Source: Clostridiaceae bacterium
GTDB lineage: Bacteria; Bacillota_I; Bacilli_A; Erysipelotrichales; Coprobacillaceae
Assembly (NCBI GenBank): GCA_902363625.1
Contig: CABJAS010000001.1
Span: 275,032-339,031 of the forward strand
Reading direction: 5' to 3'
Length of the DNA stretch: 64,000 nt
Both the position numbers and the translations under genes were made by a program. Each line of letters opens with the position of its first letter. The first letter of the stretch is position 1. Of this stretch, positions 51,773 to 60,722 are shown piece by piece. Under the pieces are notes generated by a model that had not been told where the DNA came from, ran no database searches, and saw only the letters and a list, made by a program, of their open reading frames with translations.

Positions 51773-52935
51773 ATATTTTGAATATAGACATATCCCCCAT
51801 TTTCGCCGTTAAGATCCATGCGATACCATTCATAATCGCCATAATAATCATCATTTTGAATAAAGAGATATTCTCCCTGCAGCTGCAGGCTGTACCCTGT
51901 TTCTTCATCACTCAGCACCTGATTATCAAGTCCGTTTGTCTTCATATTGATGACCTCATTTGAATCATTCAAATAATAAATCTGATCTTGATTAACGATT
52001 AAGTTATTTGAAACTTCACGATTCAAACGTGTGCTGACCTGTGTGTCACCGGTTAAATCCATCGTATAAATAAAGCCTGAATTTCCATCGATATAATAAA
52101 GCGCATCTTCCTGACAAACTAAATTGATCACTCTGCCTTGTTTGATTGTCTTCATTTCCTTTGTTGTTGTGTCATACGCTTTAATGGCATTTGCTGTTGA
52201 AAAATACAATAAATTCCCAACTCGCTGCAAATTATAGCTAGCTTCATCATTGATCTGAACTGTCTCATTTGTACTCATATTATAATGGAAAATACTTTCG
52301 TTGTTCTGATCACTTTGATAGTAAATATCCTGTCCGTATACACGCACATAATAAGCATCTTCTTCTAATACGGTGGTGACTTCCTTTGTCGCTAAATCCA
52401 TTTTAAACGTATAGTTATTTTTATATGTGTCTTTAAAATATAGATACCCCTCATGCACTTGCAGATCCCCACAGCTTCCGTTGTAGATCACTTCATTTTT
52501 GCTCATGTTTTTATCAAACTTAGCAATATTTCCATCATCATCTACCATATAAATGGATTCTCCATCATCTGTGATATAACCGCCGCCATTTAGGTTACTG
52601 ATGACGAGATCATCGCCTTTATCAAGAATATAATCCCCATTTATTTCTTTATAATCATACTTTTCAGGTTTATGTGTTGAGTAGGAATCACTATTATAAT
52701 AGTGATCTTTTGATGAAGAAGGGTTTGCTGTTAATTTAAATACAGCTAATAAAATTAACACAACGATTAAGATTATCCAAACAACAATATTGCGATTCGT
52801 TTGGTGCTGTTCAAACACTGGAACACGATCCGTGACACGGCTTACGGATTGCGGACGTGCTTCTACTTTCATCCCGCAATGAGGACAATATTTATCATTT
52901 TCAGTCAATTCTGTATCACAAAAACGACATTTCAT
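51757..52935 (-). CDS. Zinc-ribbon membrane protein with DUF5050-like propeller
   Basis: A 392-residue protein. An N-terminal zinc ribbon (C-x2-C in CRFCD and C-x2-C in CPHCG, residues 3-22) lies inside the cell, a single membrane helix follows (IVVWIILIVVLILLAVF), and the large outer part is a string of beta-strand repeats of the DUF5050 type (LYYIDG, IYYLND, LYFSTA, IYYQSD), probably a propeller. GAGGTGAT precedes the ATG at 52935; the frame's earlier GTG lies in that site. It sits alone between a terminator and its own promoter region. Role unknown. Confidence 0.75.
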   Translation of the reverse strand: MKCRFCDTELTENDKYCPHCGMKVEARPQSVSRVTDRVPVFEQHQTNRNIVVWIILIVVLILLAVFKLTANPSSSKDHYYNSDSYSTHKPEKYDYKEINGDYILDKGDDLVISNLNGGGYITDDGESIYMVDDDGNIAKFDKNMSKNEVIYNGSCGDLQVHEGYLYFKDTYKNNYTFKMDLATKEVTTVLEEDAYYVRVYGQDIYYQSDQNNESIFHYNMSTNETVQINDEASYNLQRVGNLLYFSTANAIKAYDTTTKEMKTIKQGRVINLVCQEDALYYIDGNSGFIYTMDLTGDTQVSTRLNREVSNNLIVNQDQIYYLNDSNEVINMKTNGLDNQVLSDEETGYSLQLQGEYLFIQNDDYYGDYEWYRMDLNGENGGYVYIQNIGSYI

Positions 52936-53134
52936 CTTATTTATCACCTCGTAAGCTATTCTATCATATTTTTTTAAGAAAGTATTAAAAATATATAAAA
53001 ATAGTATTTTCCCATATTTTCAATTTGCTTTCACTAAATCTTATCAAGAAATCACTTCCAGTTTTAACACGATAAATAGGAATAGGCTACTGACAATGAG
53101 ATATCTTTTACCTATGTTTTTTCGTTCATCCTTC

Positions 53135-53929
53135 TTACAACTTACGTGCCTTAATAATAAATGTAACCGGCAGCATTTTGGCTTTCTTTTCAAAGCTGTT
53201 TTCACTCTTTTTAGAAAGCATAGCTTCATCATTTTCCTCAATCAGCTTTTCAATCATAAAACCATGATTAGCCAAGGCATTAATATAAGTCGATAGCTTA
53301 CGGTTTGAAAGCATTATTTCTTTATCGTTAATTAAAGTGGAGTACCAGCTTTCATCAAAATAAGAATTATTAAAAATCAGTTTTTCCTTTTCTATCGATA
53401 CACACTTATGTATAGGGTGTGACCAACTGAAAATAAAAGTGCCATCCTTTTTTAGATAGGAATGAATTTGCTGAATAGTTTTATCTAAATCAGTTGTCCA
53501 CCCTAAGGCATAGATAGCATACACAAAATCGAAATACTCTTTTGGCACTCCACAATCTTCTTCCATAGGCGAGCAAATAAGATTAGCTTTAATCTCCAAT
53601 GAAGTTAAATAATCTTGGGTACGTTTAATTTGCTCAGATGAAAGATCTATTCCCCATAACTCCGCTGCTTTCTTCTCCGCTAAGTATTTTAACGAACGTC
53701 CGTTGCCACAGCCTATTTCCAATATTTTTTTGCACTGAACATCCTCTAATAATTGTACTGTCTCTTCAGAAATAAAGGCGCCATAATTTGGCAAAGCGGT
53801 AACTCCTAAAACATCACTGCCAATTGTATCCCAAAAATCACCATTTGTTTGATGTGCTGTATTTTTGTCTAAATCCAAAGTTTTTGCTTCCATGGCTTGA
53901 TGACCGCCTACTACACTTTTATATTCCAT
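53135..53929 (-). CDS. Class I SAM-dependent methyltransferase
   Basis: A 264-residue Rossmann methyltransferase. Motif I is ILEIGCGNGRSLKYLAEK, with the acidic end of strand 2 in LWGIDLS, motif II region FDFVYAIYALGWTTD, and a post-motif FIFSWSHPI. The N-terminal 60 residues (WDTIGSDVLGVTALPNYGAF) form a lid like that of small-molecule methyltransferases of the UbiE/Methyltransf_11 group. AGGAG precedes the ATG. The 199-base gap downstream (52936-53134) contains no convincing gene or terminator. The substrate is unknown. Confidence 0.85.
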   Translation of the reverse strand: MEYKSVVGGHQAMEAKTLDLDKNTAHQTNGDFWDTIGSDVLGVTALPNYGAFISEETVQLLEDVQCKKILEIGCGNGRSLKYLAEKKAAELWGIDLSSEQIKRTQDYLTSLEIKANLICSPMEEDCGVPKEYFDFVYAIYALGWTTDLDKTIQQIHSYLKKDGTFIFSWSHPIHKCVSIEKEKLIFNNSYFDESWYSTLINDKEIMLSNRKLSTYINALANHGFMIEKLIEENDEAMLSKKSENSFEKKAKMLPVTFIIKARKL

Positions 53930-53982
53930 TCATTTTTCTCCTACTCTTCTTATATTTTATTACAGTATAAATGTATTTTTTA

Positions 53983-54894
53983 TCAGAGAGATGATTTCAT
54001 CGCCTCAACGAATTTAACATTTTTAATGATCCAATCCGATTTCCACCAGTTTTTACTTATGTGCCACTCTTCTGTTTCTTCTTCCCAGGTCCATGTGATA
54101 GCCCATGTCCCATCCTCTTTTTGTGTTTGTGAGATAAACTGACATTCATAATCACAGATCTCTTTATTTTCCATGTAAAACTCACTGCTTTTATCATTTA
54201 TAAAAAGCGATGGCTTGCATACATATTCGACTGCCCATTTTGATGTGTCTTGCGTTATAATATGCTGTATTTGCTTATGCAGCAATGATTTAAATTCTGC
54301 CATATCTACCAAAGTATCTACCGAGCTGTCTTTTAGATATTCATATAATTCAACAAAACAAGAGACTGTATGCATGGAAACCATCGGAAAGCTGTTTTTA
54401 AAGTAAGCATAAGCTTCTTTTAAGAGTTTACATGCTAATTTGTAGAGTGAACTTTCTTCATCTGCAAACTTCATCACAAAGCCAATAAGACAGGCAGTTG
54501 GATTGTAAGACACCGCTTCATCTACTTCATAGTTCCACCAAGGGGCATGAGGATAACCGTCATTGGAAGGAATGGTATTAAGCCAAGTATGTCCATTAAA
54601 GTCTATTCCGGAATCTAAGTAACGTAAGATCCCTTGAATAAGCGGATGAGCTTTATCCTCTAGCTTCGTTTCTTTAATAATTTCTGTAGCTACCCATGCT
54701 TGCACCGGAGCTGAATTGGGATTCCAGCAATCCGGTTCTAAAGCATGGCCAAATCCACCATCTTCATTTTGGTAAACGCTTAAAGCTTCCAATACATCAT
54801 TTTTACTGCCGCCTTCAAACAGATACTTCCATCTTGCGAGATCCAGTGGTCGAGCATTTTTATAAATAAAATCTTTAGCTGTTTTATAATTCAT
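53983..54894 (-). CDS. Alpha/alpha-toroid protein, prenyltransferase/terpene-cyclase-like fold
   Basis: A 303-residue cytosolic protein. The motif YQNEDGGFGHALEPDCW is a QW-type repeat (Q-x2-D-G-G-F-G) seen in prenyltransferase and squalene-cyclase toroids, and a second, weaker copy lies near the end (QTQKEDGTWAITW). DxDD or other catalytic motifs are not visible, so enzymatic activity is uncertain. The methyltransferase gene follows after 53 bp in the same direction and may be co-transcribed. Function unknown. Confidence 0.65.
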   Translation of the reverse strand: MNYKTAKDFIYKNARPLDLARWKYLFEGGSKNDVLEALSVYQNEDGGFGHALEPDCWNPNSAPVQAWVATEIIKETKLEDKAHPLIQGILRYLDSGIDFNGHTWLNTIPSNDGYPHAPWWNYEVDEAVSYNPTACLIGFVMKFADEESSLYKLACKLLKEAYAYFKNSFPMVSMHTVSCFVELYEYLKDSSVDTLVDMAEFKSLLHKQIQHIITQDTSKWAVEYVCKPSLFINDKSSEFYMENKEICDYECQFISQTQKEDGTWAITWTWEEETEEWHISKNWWKSDWIIKNVKFVEAMKSSL

Positions 54895-55060
54895 CTTCTA
54901 TACCTCCATGTAGCCCATTATAATTATATTTTATTAAATGGCTTGTAAGAAACGGACAAGTTCTCAATTTAGCTGCCAAAACTATCTTATAAAATTTTAT
55001 ATATAGAATGAATATATACATGTTTTGATCAGATAAGACAGAGCTTAATTCATCATAAAT

Positions 55061-55960
55061 TTAACTTTCTTCGATTGAATCCGGCACCTGCACGCAGATG
55101 CTTAATTGATTATGAACATATTCCGCTGATATTGATCCATTCATTTGCTTAACTAATGTGCGGGTAATCTCAAGACCAAGTCCAGTTGATTTTTCCGCAG
55201 TATTGACTGTATAAAAACGATCAAACAGTTTAGCCACCTGTACTTGATTTAATTGAGAGGCTGTATTTAAAAGGGTAATCTCGCCATTTTTTGTTAAAGT
55301 GATTTCTAAATCACCATCACTGTATTTTATTGCATTATTCAATAGATTAGCCAATATCCTTGATAAAACAAATCGATCAAGTGTACGTTCAACTTTTACT
55401 TTCGGCAAATGAATGATTGGTGTCATTTGTCGTTCTTTAAACATCGTATAAAACTCTGCTACACTTTCCTCGATCATCTCATTTAGAACAACTCTTTCTT
55501 TGACAGCTTCTTTTTTTTCATCCAAAGTTACAGTATATCGAAAAAGTTCTTCTGTCAGCTGTGTCAAGAGTTCCACTCTGTTATGAATGATCTTTAAATA
55601 ACGTTCTACAGAGTCTGATTTAGCTTCAAATTCCAGTAAATCGATATATCCGCAAATAGCAGTAAGCGGTGTTCGCAGATCATGTGAAATATTTGTAACA
55701 GCTTCTTTAAGCTTACGATTGCCATATAAATATTCTCGCCGCTGTTTACGCAGCAGCCGCAGCTGTTTGTTCAATTCTGATGCAAGATGGCGGATATACT
55801 TATCTTTACTTGAAATCAAAATAAGCGTATTTGATTCATTTAAAAGATGTTCATTTAGTCCTATGCAGATCTCGTCTACACTTTTTCTTAAAATTTGAAT
55901 CTTTACCAAAAGCAATACAATAACAATACATAAAATACCACACAGAACCCAAGCAAACAT
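55061..55960 (-). CDS. Sensor histidine kinase
   Basis: A 299-residue kinase with one N-terminal membrane helix (VLCGILCIVIVLLLV) and almost no outer loop, so it cannot sense outside ligand alone. The phospho-accepting His is H93 in NISHDLRTPLTAICGYIDLLE. The ATPase domain has the N-box LANLLNNAIKYSD and the G-box STGLGLEI. GGGGGAGG precedes the ATG. It is encoded last, after the response regulator and an ABC transporter; it probably reads the transporter's activity, as in bacitracin or lantibiotic systems. Confidence 0.88.
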   Translation of the reverse strand: MFAWVLCGILCIVIVLLLVKIQILRKSVDEICIGLNEHLLNESNTLILISSKDKYIRHLASELNKQLRLLRKQRREYLYGNRKLKEAVTNISHDLRTPLTAICGYIDLLEFEAKSDSVERYLKIIHNRVELLTQLTEELFRYTVTLDEKKEAVKERVVLNEMIEESVAEFYTMFKERQMTPIIHLPKVKVERTLDRFVLSRILANLLNNAIKYSDGDLEITLTKNGEITLLNTASQLNQVQVAKLFDRFYTVNTAEKSTGLGLEITRTLVKQMNGSISAEYVHNQLSICVQVPDSIEES

Positions 55961-55976
55961 CTTTCCTCCCCCTTCC

Positions 55977-56720
55977 CTACTTCAAGTCTTTTTTATTAAA
56001 TACATATATGCCGATTCCTGATAAGACAATAGACAAAATCAGTGAATAGGCTGATAATTTTAACATCATAGTCATATCTATTGTCATAAGCTGAAATGTT
56101 TGACCAAAAGGATTCAACTCAAATAGAAATTGAAAAACAACGCTTTTTGATGCCGGTAAAAATCCCGGTCTTGCAATAGAGTAACAGGTAAGCCCTGCAA
56201 ACATCAGCATAAATGCCATCAGTACACAGCTAATAGATGTTCTTGCTTTATTAGACGAAAGCATACCAATCAGATTAAAAATCGCAGCATATGAGACACA
56301 AGCCAACCAACTGACAATACCTGAATATAAGATTTCTACAGTAAGATGCATTGGCAATGCATGAACGATGACAGCAAAAACAATACCGGTTAAAGCCCAA
56401 GCTATATAAATAACAGTAACCGCAGCAATATCGGTAATTAGGCTTGCTAAATAAATACTGCTTCTTTTATGTCCTACAATGAGTTTATTTCTCAATGTGC
56501 CGTCATTATATTCTGTTCCCATAAACAAGCTTAAAAATACAGAAATAAGAATACCGATGATTTGGATCATTGTATACATCACAATATCTAAACGCATAGA
56601 ATTTTGCTTCAATAGCAGTAAACAAAAAGCACTTTCTAAGCCGATCATAAACAGCACAGAGTACCAGAAAGCTTTATTATGCCAAAGGCGCATTAGATTC
56701 GCCGATATCAGTCTACGCAT
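55977..56720 (-). CDS. ABC-2 type permease, BcrB-like
   Basis: A 247-residue membrane protein with six hydrophobic helices (FWYSVLFMIGLESAFCLLLL, MIQIIGILISVFLSLFMG and others), with GTEYNDGTLRNKLIVGHKRS after helix 2 typical of ABC-2 permeases. GGAGGTGG precedes the ATG at 56720, which overlaps the ATPase stop by 8 bp; the frame's GTG at 56729 is in the ribosome site. It forms the exporter with the adjacent ATPase, probably for an antimicrobial peptide. Confidence 0.85.
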   Translation of the reverse strand: MRRLISANLMRLWHNKAFWYSVLFMIGLESAFCLLLLKQNSMRLDIVMYTMIQIIGILISVFLSLFMGTEYNDGTLRNKLIVGHKRSSIYLASLITDIAAVTVIYIAWALTGIVFAVIVHALPMHLTVEILYSGIVSWLACVSYAAIFNLIGMLSSNKARTSISCVLMAFMLMFAGLTCYSIARPGFLPASKSVVFQFLFELNPFGQTFQLMTIDMTMMLKLSAYSLILSIVLSGIGIYVFNKKDLK

Positions 56721-57627
56721 AACGTCCACCTCCGACTAGGCTTACAAAATAATTTTCTAAATCTTCATCCCGTTCATGCATGGAAACAATCTCACAATTC
56801 ACTTTTTCCAATGCAGCAGCTAACTGTGAAACCATTACTTTGGCAAATATATCTGCCTCTGTATTTGAAAGAATTTTATATTCCATTTCCATCCCATCCA
56901 GCACTCGAGCCAGAAGCTTTGTGTCACTTACTTCCACATGTACACATTTTCTGCATGCTGCCTGTAATTCTGCCGCACTGATTTCTTTTACAATACGTCC
57001 ATTGTCGATAAAACCATAATGTGTTGCCATCTTCGATAATTCGTCAAGTATATGACTGGAAATCAAAACGGTTATCTGATGCTCCTGATTTAATTTCAAG
57101 ATCAATTCCCGCATTTCTATTATCCCTTGTGGATCTAACCCATTGACAGGTTCGTCCAGTATTAAAAAATCAGGATCTCCTGCCAATGCAATCGCAATTC
57201 CTAACCTCTGGCGCATTCCAAGAGAAAAATCCCTTGCCTTTTTGTCCCTGGTCTGAGCTAATCCAACTAATCCTAAAATGTCTTTGATTCCTTCAAAAGA
57301 TGGCATTCCTAAAATTCGATATTGCTGCTTCAAGTTTTCCTCAGCAGACATATCCAGATAGATTGAAGGTGTTTCAACTACCGCTCCCATCCTTCTTCTT
57401 GTTTTGGAAAAACCTTTTTCCGAATTTTTTTGACCATAGAGTTCAAAGCTTCCAAATGTTGGCTGCTGAAGCCCACAGATCAATCGAATCAGCGTTGTCT
57501 TACCCGCTCCATTTTTCCCTACAAAGCCATAGATAGCCCCTTTAGGAATCTTCATTGTCACTCTGCTTAACACCTTGAAATGTCCGTAATTTTTACATAA
57601 ATCCTTTGTTTTTAAAACATATTCCAT
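56713..57627 (-). CDS. ABC transporter ATPase, BcrA-like
   Basis: A 304-residue nucleotide-binding subunit: Walker A GKNGAGKTT, signature FSLGMRQRLGIAIAL, Walker B FLILDEPVNGLDPQG, His-loop SSHILDEL. The C-terminal 80 residues are the usual extension of bacitracin-type ATPases. AAGGAGG lies 10 nt before the ATG. It is the second gene of the response regulator-ATPase-permease-kinase set, 151 bp after the regulator gene, a gap that could carry a second promoter. Confidence 0.87.
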   Translation of the reverse strand: MEYVLKTKDLCKNYGHFKVLSRVTMKIPKGAIYGFVGKNGAGKTTLIRLICGLQQPTFGSFELYGQKNSEKGFSKTRRRMGAVVETPSIYLDMSAEENLKQQYRILGMPSFEGIKDILGLVGLAQTRDKKARDFSLGMRQRLGIAIALAGDPDFLILDEPVNGLDPQGIIEMRELILKLNQEHQITVLISSHILDELSKMATHYGFIDNGRIVKEISAAELQAACRKCVHVEVSDTKLLARVLDGMEMEYKILSNTEADIFAKVMVSQLAAALEKVNCEIVSMHERDEDLENYFVSLVGGGRYA

Positions 57628-57778
57628 AAATTATTTCCTCCTTCATTCGATGGTTATAGTCTATACAATACGAGTAAAGACATCGGTAAAGAAAATAGTA
57701 AAGAAAGAGTAAATATTATGTTTCTTTTAAAATCGTATCCTATATCTAACAACTTTAATATAAAAACGGGGGGCAATC

Positions 57779-58444
57779 TTACTCAGCACGAAGTTTAAAC
57801 CCTATTCCCCATACAGCCTCAATATAATCTTTCCCGTTAACATCACGGAGTTTTTTACGCAAATTGCTGACATGCATTTTTAAAGAACTTTCTGTACAAT
57901 CCGGTGTATCTTCGCTAATACGTTCTAAGATCAGTGATTTTGTCATGACCTGTGAAGGATTCTGCATGAGTAATTTTAAAAGGGCACATTCTGTCTTGGT
58001 CAATTTGATTTCATAATCATTAATCATCACTGTATATGTATCGGTATTTAACTTTAATTCTTTATAGGTGAGTATCGGGCTATGTTCAACAAAGGTTGCT
58101 CGCCGAAGCTGAACCGTAATTCGTGCCAATAATTCTTTCATATTAAATGGCTTAGTGATATAATCCGATGCACCTTTTAGCAGCAATTCTATTTTATTAT
58201 CGATATCAATCTTGGCACTTACAACGATAACCGGTATTCCCTTTATTTTAGGAAGCACTTCTTCTCCATTTAATCCCGGCAGCATTAAGTCAAGAAGGAT
58301 TAAATCCGGCTGTATTCGATCAAGAATTAACAATGCCTCCGTTCCTGAATAAGCCCGAATAACTTTATATCCTTCTTTTACTAAAATTTCTTCCAGAACA
58401 TTGCTGATATGTATATCATCATCTATCACTAATATCGTTTTCAA
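57779..58444 (-). CDS. Response regulator, OmpR family
   Basis: A 221-residue regulator. The receiver domain has D8-D9, phosphorylation site D52 (LILLDLMLPGLNG), T/S in VVSAKI, and K in YITKPF. The C-terminal winged helix is LTKTECALLKLLMQNPSQVMTKSLILERI with AVWGIGFKLRAE. It starts with TTG, GGAGGG lying 6 nt upstream. It is first in the leftward two-component/ABC operon. Two identical 10-bp repeats flank its promoter, suggesting autoregulation. Confidence 0.9.
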   Translation of the reverse strand: MKTILVIDDDIHISNVLEEILVKEGYKVIRAYSGTEALLILDRIQPDLILLDLMLPGLNGEEVLPKIKGIPVIVVSAKIDIDNKIELLLKGASDYITKPFNMKELLARITVQLRRATFVEHSPILTYKELKLNTDTYTVMINDYEIKLTKTECALLKLLMQNPSQVMTKSLILERISEDTPDCTESSLKMHVSNLRKKLRDVNGKDYIEAVWGIGFKLRAE

Positions 58445-58464
58445 AATAATCCCTCCGTCTTATC

Positions 58465-58505
58465 ATGCTTATCACTTTTTATAATTTATCTGTTATGCTT
58501 ATCAA
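58465..58505 (-). promoter_or_regulatory. Promoter with paired direct repeats, response-regulator operon
   Basis: On the - strand TTGATA (58500-58505), a 16-bp spacer, and TATAAA (58478-58483). TGATAAGCAT occurs at 58495-58504, over the -35, and again at 58465-58474, after the -10, exactly 30 bp apart (about three helical turns). Confidence 0.6.
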
Positions 58506-58520
58506 CGATTATATAAAACA

Positions 58521-58560
58521 AAAATAGCGATGTACAGTTATTTTATACATCCCTATTTTA
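58521..58560 (-). terminator. Terminator of the GyrI-like gene
   Basis: On the - strand AAAATAG-x-GATGTA and TACATC-x-CTATTTT pair around one mismatch, followed by TTGTTTTAT. Confidence 0.6.
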
Positions 58561-59040
58561 TTAAGACATCTCTGTATTTCTTATCGGTATCCAAATTTCA
58601 ATGATTGAATCTTCTCTATTCCAATGAAAACGATGATCGTATTTTTCAAAATGAATACAATCCTCTTTTAGTGGCTGAAAGTTTGTATAAGGCAAAAGAT
58701 TTTGATAGATTTTACCATAAGTTTCATAAATTCTGTTCATGGATCCACGATGTTCGACTACCAAATACCGATGAGCCTTGATCTCTTTTAAACTAAATCC
58801 ACTTGGAACTTCACCTTGAAATGGAATTGCACAGAAATAAAACAACTGACCGTTCTTTCGTTCCATAAAGGCATATTTGAGCCAATTACCAGATTGTGAC
58901 AGCTGTTCTTTCTTAAGATTCCTATTAAAAATTTGCCAAAACCGGGTACTGATTTCAATATTTTTTCTTTGATTTTGCGTCAGCTCCACTTCTTGTCCAA
59001 TCACTAAAAACGTTTCTAATTTACGCAAAGTATAGTTCAT
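58561..59040 (-). CDS. Standalone GyrI-like/effector-binding domain protein
   Basis: A 159-residue protein matching the effector domain of AraC/MerR multidrug regulators but with no DNA-binding part. Seen are FLVIGQEVELTQ, the central IPFQGEVPSGFSLKEIKAHRYLVVEHRGSM, IYETYGKIYQNLLP and IEIWIPI at the end. Such domains bind or hydrolyse small lipophilic molecules. GGAGGG lies 5 nt before the ATG at 59040; the frame from 59064 is longer but unsupported. It sits upstream of the response-regulator operon with its own terminator. Confidence 0.8.
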   Translation of the reverse strand: MNYTLRKLETFLVIGQEVELTQNQRKNIEISTRFWQIFNRNLKKEQLSQSGNWLKYAFMERKNGQLFYFCAIPFQGEVPSGFSLKEIKAHRYLVVEHRGSMNRIYETYGKIYQNLLPYTNFQPLKEDCIHFEKYDHRFHWNREDSIIEIWIPIRNTEMS

Positions 59041-59144
59041 TTTTCCCTCCAAATCAGAAGTCATATTCTTACTCTACAAACCATTAGCCCTTATACTATA
59101 TAAATAATTACTTGTATTTACTTGCCACTATCGCAATTTGAGCA

Positions 59145-59498
59145 TTAATTTCGACGGATTAATATCCCTTTCATGCCCTGAGTTTCATTGTGTGTTTGAT
59201 AAATAATTTCCATTTCCTCTGGAGTACACCCGATTAGTATCTTTATTTCTGAATCCTTTTTTAAAAGATCAACGATGCAAATAACCGCATCTATGGTTTT
59301 CTTTGGTTTTGATCCCACCCAGACATCAATGCCGCCGCCATCCATGGATGCAGTCTCTTTCAGATAGCCATAATCCACTTTATACAATAAATCCGGATAT
59401 TTGGGATGAACAGATCCTTTTGGACGGTCAATCACAATTTCACTGTTGTCTACTAATTGTTCCAAAGCTTCCCAAAACAGCTCATTATTTTCATTCAT
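59145..59498 (-). CDS. Small inorganic-pyrophosphatase-like protein
   Basis: A 117-residue protein of the short soluble-pyrophosphatase-like family. VIDRPKGSVHPKYPDLLYKVDYGYL parallels the P-x-D-Y-G-x-I segment and DGGGIDVWVGSKP replaces the D-G-D-x-x-D metal motif of true pyrophosphatases. Two of the metal Asp positions are altered, so phosphatase activity is doubtful. AAGGAG precedes the ATG. It is one of a run of small enzyme genes pointing left. Confidence 0.7.
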   Translation of the reverse strand: MNENNELFWEALEQLVDNSEIVIDRPKGSVHPKYPDLLYKVDYGYLKETASMDGGGIDVWVGSKPKKTIDAVICIVDLLKKDSEIKILIGCTPEEMEIIYQTHNETQGMKGILIRRN

Positions 59499-59512
59499 GG
59501 TTTACACTCCTT

Positions 59513-59626
59513 TATATTTGTTTAGTAAAACCGCATGACTGTAATCTCCTATTTGTCAGTACAGCTCTTAATGCTTGTATAAATTCTTCTAAAATATAAA
59601 TTTCCCGCTTTACCGCCTTATTTAGA
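59513..59626 (-). pseudogene. Possible gene remnant, no start codon
   Basis: An open stretch in the gap between two genes reads LNKAVKREIYILEEFIQALR then a similar polar tail ending CGFTKQI-stop at 59513. The composition looks protein-like (amphipathic helix), but there is no ATG, GTG or TTG with a ribosome site. It may be the tail of a decayed gene or a chance frame. Confidence 0.25.
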
Positions 59627-60091
59627 ACTAGTAAACATGAACATTCCCTGTTTAAATGTATTATTTTGATCTGTGTATTCATCAATCACTCGTTTCCAAA
59701 ACATATAAGCTTTTTCACTTCCATATGACGGTGATACTTCCCAATTTCCTTTAAACAGATTGAAACATTCTATAGCTGCCATTTTCCCAATCTTATTTCG
59801 GCGATATTTAGGAATCACCATAAATTCAGCAATACAGTGTCCTGTTTCAAATTGCTGCATCTGCTTATTCACCATGATAAATCCGACTATTTTTCTAGTT
59901 TCTTTATCTCTTATAAAATAAGCAGAAGCATCACCATTGGTAAAATAATCATCAAATCCTTCATATTCAAAAAGCGCTTTTTCATTCATTTCATTAAAAT
60001 CACTGATACTTTCTTCAAATAATGAATACTGAAGCAGTCTGTAACATATATCTTTATCTTTTCTTTCTACCAAATCTAATATAATTTCCAT
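59618..60091 (-). CDS. GNAT family N-acetyltransferase
   Basis: A 157-residue acetyl-CoA-dependent acetyltransferase fold. The strand-4/helix-3 motif is IAEFMVIPKYRRNKIGKMAA, with the R-R-x-x-I/G-x-G/A phosphate loop. It is preceded by KIVGFIMVNKQM (strands 2-3), and the C-terminal strand contains WEVSPSYGSEKAYMFWKRVI. GAGGTGAG precedes the ATG. The substrate is not predictable. Confidence 0.85.
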   Translation of the reverse strand: MEIILDLVERKDKDICYRLLQYSLFEESISDFNEMNEKALFEYEGFDDYFTNGDASAYFIRDKETRKIVGFIMVNKQMQQFETGHCIAEFMVIPKYRRNKIGKMAAIECFNLFKGNWEVSPSYGSEKAYMFWKRVIDEYTDQNNTFKQGMFMFTSSK

Positions 60092-60138
60092 TTTCTCACC
60101 TCAACCAATTATTCAATACTCTTTTAAAGAACTCTACT

Positions 60139-60645
60139 TTATTGTTCATTAGCAAAACTCGTAATAACCAATGTATAATCTAAATAATCCCCGGCAAATT
60201 GATCTTTACTGCCATTGAATCGGCTTTGATCCAATTTAAATCCGACACTTTCATACATTCGCCAAGCAGGCACAAGCAAAGAATTCGTTGTTACTGCAAT
60301 CTTTTCAGCATTTAACTGACGGATTCGACGAATCGCTTCTTGAAGCTGGTATTTTCCAAAACCATTTCCTTTGTATTTTGTTTTTATACAGTTATGCCCA
60401 ACAATAACCGACTTCGGTTTATTTCTTGGATCCCATGAAACAAATCCGATTGGTTCACCATCAACGGTAGTGATGAATCCACAGCTATCTGCAATCACTA
60501 AATGATCAAAGAAAAAGTCATCAAATTCTTGCCAGTCTTTCGCCCAATGCTGTTGGCATTGAATATCAAAGGAATAAGCATCTGTAAGCAGTTCAAAAAG
60601 AATTCCTCGTTTAAATTGGCTTATTTTTTTAAATTCCAATTTCAT
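60139..60645 (-). CDS. GNAT family N-acetyltransferase
   Basis: A 168-residue acetyltransferase. Motif A is HNCIKTKYKGNGFGKYQLQEAI with the K-G-N-G-F-G pyrophosphate loop; the substrate end has VTTNSLLVPAWRMYESVGFKL, and EPIGFVSWD forms strands 2-3. AGGGGAG lies before the ATG. It is not a close duplicate of the neighbouring GNAT protein. The substrate is unknown. Confidence 0.85.
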   Translation of the reverse strand: MKLEFKKISQFKRGILFELLTDAYSFDIQCQQHWAKDWQEFDDFFFDHLVIADSCGFITTVDGEPIGFVSWDPRNKPKSVIVGHNCIKTKYKGNGFGKYQLQEAIRRIRQLNAEKIAVTTNSLLVPAWRMYESVGFKLDQSRFNGSKDQFAGDYLDYTLVITSFANEQ

Positions 60646-60722
60646 TCCTATCTCCCCTATGTATAAGATAACATCAATATATCGCCCTTGCTTATTGAAT
60701 TTAAATTATTATATTGGATCAT

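Noticed and set aside
53044..53241. Small leftward frame ending in a hydrophobic stretch (YLIVSSLFLFIVLKLEV)
   Set aside because: Most of it overlaps the methyltransferase in another frame and it has no ribosome site.
59145..59498. Calling this gene a genuine inorganic pyrophosphatase
   Set aside because: The D-G-D-x-x-D metal motif is altered to D-G-G-G-I-D, so only fold similarity is claimed.
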